Assembly (NCBI GenBank): GCA_037349315.1
Contig: JBAIAC010000042.1
Coordinates: forward strand, 3,348,001-3,412,000
Direction of reading: 5' to 3'
Source of the DNA: Chelydra serpentina
Lineage: Eukaryota > Chordata > Testudines > Chelydridae
Length of the DNA stretch: 64,000 nt
Of this stretch, positions 61,125 to 64,000 are shown one piece after another. The position numbers and the translations under genes were made by a program. The notes beneath the pieces are model-generated. The model had not been told where the DNA came from. It searched no databases and was given only the letters and a program-made list of their open reading frames with translations. How positions within the stretch are numbered: position 1 is the first letter of the stretch; each line of letters opens with the position of its first letter.

Positions 61125-62455
61125 AAGATAGTAGTGCTGTTAATTAATTGCAGTTAACTCACGTGATTAACTCAAAAAAATTCATCGTGGTTAGAAAAAT
61201 TAATCTCGATGAATCACATTGTTAAACAATAGAATACCGATTGAAATTTGTTAAATGTTTTTGGATGTTTTTCTACATTTTCATATATATTGATTTCTAT
61301 CACAGCAAAGAAGAGAAAATGTACTCTGCTCACTTTATATTATTTTTATTACAAATATTTGTACTGTAAACATGCAAAACAAAAGTAGTATTTTTCAGTT
61401 CACCTCATACAAGTACTGTAGTGCAATCTCTTTATCAGGAAAGTGTAACTTAGAAACATAGATTATTTTAATTATATAAGTGCACTCATAAATAAAGCAA
61501 TTAAAAACTGTATAACCTAGACATCAACTCAGTGCTACTTCTTTTTCTGCCACTCGCTAGGGCAAACAAGTTTGTTTACATTTACGAGAGAGAATGCTAC
61601 TTTGCTTCTAATGTATGATGTCACGTGAAAGTGTGAGAAGGTGTTTGCATGGCATGTTTGTAGCTGGCAATGCAAGGTATTTATGTGCAAGTTATGCTAA
61701 ACATGCATATGTCCCTTCATGTTTCGGCCACCATTCCAGTGGGCGTGCTTCCATGCTGACGATGCTAATTTTTAAAAAAATTGCATTAATTAAATTTGTG
61801 ACTGAACTCCTTGAAGGAGAATTGTATGTCCTCTGTTCTGTTTTACACACATTCTGCCTAATATTTCATAATAGAGAAGTCACAGTTAATGACCTAGCAT
61901 ATGAGGGGAAACTTTCACTGCAGATTTGACAAAACGCAAAGAAAGTAACAATGTGAGATTTCTGAAGATAGCTACAGCACTTGGCCCAAGGTTTAAGAAT
62001 GTAAAGTATCTTCCAAAATCTGAGAGGGACGAGGTGTAGAGCATGCTTTCAGAAGTCTTAAAAGAGGACCACGCTGATTGGGAAACTACAGAACCCAAAG
62101 CACCAAAATAGAAAATCAACCTTCTGCTGGTGGCATCTGACTCAGTTGATGAAAATGAGCATGTGTCGGTCTGCTCTGCTTTGGATCGTTATCGATTAGA
62201 ACCCGTCATTAGCATGGATGCATGTCCTCTGGAATGGTGGTTGAAGCAGGAAGGGACACATGACTCTTTAGAATCAGAGGGGTAGCCGTGTTTGTCTGGA
62301 TCTGTAGAAGTGACAAAGGGTCCTCTGTTAGTCTATAAGGTGCCACAGGACCCTTTGTCGCTTCTACATGACTCTTTAGAGCATCTGGCACGTAAATATC
62401 TTGTGTGTAATAATGTCATTGTATATATATATATCTTTTTAAAGTTTGTGGTAAA
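61125..62455. repeat. AT-rich interspersed repeat, unclassified
   Basis: Begins with alternating TTAATTAA/GTTAACT text (TGTTAATTAATTGCAGTTAAC) and includes an ORF-like stretch at 61,615-61,929 without recognised domain. A small PLE foldback lies inside at 62,273-62,365. Related to widespread reptilian repeats by appearance only. Confidence 0.45.
62273..62365. mobile_element. Short PLE-tail foldback with 15-bp target duplication
   Basis: ACATGACTCTTTAGA occurs at 62,258-62,272 and 62,366-62,380. Between them are two inverted PLE end pieces: GGGTAGCCGTGTTTGTCTGG on the left, and AGAAGTGACAAAGGGTCCT facing AGGACCCTTTGTCGCTTCT. Confidence 0.8.
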
Positions 62456-62748
62456 CATTCTATGACTGGTTTTATGGATAATTACCTTATGTTAATCCAT
62501 GTAATTTTATTACCTGTGATGTTTGGGAAATAAGAGTTTACTTCCAGAACCTATTGTTCACCCAAGGACTGCCTGCTCTCGAGAGGCTGCAAAAATGTCT
62601 ATATAAACTCTTGGGACCTGATCCTTTTATCTCAGATCTTCTTAAGCTTTATTCGTGGGGAGTTGGAGTCATAAGACTGAGATCTCCAGTCCTCTCTGGA
62701 CCGCCCTGATATTGAACATTTGGACATTGGACTAGAACATGATGACAT

Positions 62749-63580
62749 TGTTAGGATATAGATATTCAAGCCTGTCTGTAAAGGCCTGGACTTTAAGAAT
62801 GTAGGTATAAGTTTATTATTTAGCTAGTTATAGAGGTATAATAGAAAGAATCCGTGTAAGGGCCTTCTCTCACCGTGACAGTCTGAGGCCCTGTTCTTAG
62901 GCTAATGGCTTTGGCCAAGCAGCAGAGGCAGCCATAAACTGGGAAGCGTTCGGTCACATCCTCACATTTCAAACTAGTTGAAATAAGGCAATCTGGGGCT
63001 GTTAGGAAGGTGATCCGATCTATCACCTCCAGAGAAAGGGAAGAGCCTAGAAGATGTAAAAGGAAATTTAGTTTGATCGTTTTCTGTCTGGTAAGAACTC
63101 ACTTATCAATAGATTCAGCTGGGAAACCCTTATGTCTTTAGAGATGTCGTTGTGAAATCCTCACTTCTGTATTGTTTTGCCATTATAGTTACCACTTTGC
63201 TATGTTTATTTGCATGGTCTCTGTCTGGTTCTGTGATTGTTTCTGTCTGCTGTATAATTACTTTTGCTGGGTGTAAACTAATTAAGGTGGTGGGATATAA
63301 TTGGCTAGCTAATCATGTTACAATATGTTAGGATTGGTTAGGTACATTTTAGTAGACTGATTGGTTAAGGTATAGCTAAGAATATTCTATATAAATTAGG
63401 GGCAAACAGGAAGTAAATTGGGATTCAAAAATAAGGAAAAGAAACTTGGATTTAAGCTTGCTGGAAGTCACCCCAATAAACATCGAATTGTTTGCACCTT
63501 GGGACTTTGGGTATTGTTGCTCTCTGTTCATTCGAGAAGGATCAGAGAAGTGGGAGAGTGAAGGAATACGTTCCCTAACA
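62749..63580 (+). mobile_element. ERV LTR, 832 bp
   Basis: Starts TGTTAGG and ends CCTAACA, perfect short inverted ends. It has an AATAAA signal near 63,475 and a primer binding site directly after. It is the 5' LTR of an endogenous retrovirus truncated to the right. Confidence 0.82.
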
Positions 63581-63583
63581 TCT

Positions 63584-63601
63584 TGGTGCCGTGACTCGGA
63601 T
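63584..63601 (+). other. Primer binding site, tRNA-His type
   Basis: TGGTGCCGTGACTCGGAT, complementary to the 3' end of vertebrate tRNA-His with CCA, three bases after the LTR. Confidence 0.82.
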
Positions 63602-63823
63602 GCATCACATTGGATAGGTGAGTGACAACCTGTAAGTCCCCCTCCCCAGCAGTCTGCGCAGCGGCTTTGAGGGGGTATGGCGAACTCTCGTGATGGTAGT
63701 TGCGTGTTCTGGCAAGCTGGGGTAATGGATTTTTTTGAACAAATGGATAAGGAAGAATCAGGGCCCATACCAGGTGCAGGTGTCCACCTGGGATGAGATT
63801 GAGAAGGAGATGGGAGAGTTTTT
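63602..63823 (+). pseudogene. ERV leader and start of gag, truncated
   Basis: Short reading frame from an ATG at 63,677 and a second frame further on suggest a frameshifted gag start; the retroviral sequence then stops abruptly at a PLE tail. No other retroviral genes are present. Confidence 0.5.
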
Positions 63824-64000
63824 GGGATGCTGTGTGACCATCTTGTTTATCACTTCAAAAGCTTTTTCTTCCCCTGCTGTCATGTTTCCTCTCAACTAAT
63901 TAGCCTCTTAAGATTGGTCTATACACCTGGACCATCATGTTTCTCTGACTGTATATATATCTGTCTGAAGTATGATTTCATTCCATGCATCCGATGAAGT
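63824..64000 (+). mobile_element. PLE 3' tail running off the window
   Basis: Matches 583-700 closely (TGTGTGACCATCTTGTTTAT, then CATGCATCCGATGAAGT) with an extra segment near 63,901-63,955. The tail continues beyond the right edge. Confidence 0.8.

Noticed and set aside
61615..61929. 104-codon ORF as a gene
   Set aside because: Inside an AT-rich interspersed repeat with no recognised domain or splice sites.

Overview
The window reads as a turtle genome, probably a hidden-necked (cryptodiran) turtle. It carries tRNA-headed SINEs with a CR1-type tail (the Cry-SINE design), a near full-length CR1, Penelope-like (PLE) tails, PIF/Harbinger and hAT elements, Ty3/gypsy and ERV LTRs, old MIR copies, and spliced vertebrate genes. 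Gene content (butyrophilin, TRIM with B30.2, KRAB zinc finger, an MHC class I exon fragment) suggests the BTN/TRIM part of an MHC-linked region. The species call is inference; the element structures are seen directly.

Layout. 1-10.3 kb (minus): a butyrophilin-like gene with 5' UTR exon, signal peptide exon, IgV, IgC, transmembrane exon and four phase-1 21-bp heptad exons; its B30.2 end lies off the left edge. 11-14 kb: an AT-rich repeat and an LTR holding a Harbinger MITE. 14.2-18.3 kb (minus): a broken TRIM copy (TRIM-A). 18.9-27.7 kb (minus): a Ty3/gypsy element with a 1147-bp 5' LTR and a tRNA-Ser primer site, whose gag is split by a 4.7-kb CR1 with two open ORFs. 28-31 kb: MIR, GC-rich minisatellite and 3' flank. 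31.3-45.2 kb (minus): an intact six-exon TRIM gene (TRIM-B, 467 codons) with a 5.6-kb Harbinger transposon in intron 1. 45.5-48 kb: a Cry SINE and a PLE, each holding a small hAT. 50.6-51.3 kb: a third TRIM-type 3' flank (TRIM-C); 52.8-52.9 kb: an MHC class I alpha-2 fragment. 53.7-60.2 kb (plus): a KRAB zinc-finger gene of 876 codons followed by decayed fingers. 61-64 kb: unclassified repeats, an ERV LTR with a tRNA-His primer site, and a PLE tail.

How it fits together. The host genes are surface immunoglobulin-family receptors, RING/B30.2 ubiquitin ligases and a KRAB repressor, all fast-evolving families. The three TRIM blocks are segmental duplicates: shared MIRs predate duplication, while the Harbinger in TRIM-B is younger, because TRIM-A keeps the unoccupied TAA site. 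Coding exons of the three supported genes were assembled by splice sites and phase, and all junctions stay in frame; no similarity search was possible, so family names rest on motif recognition.
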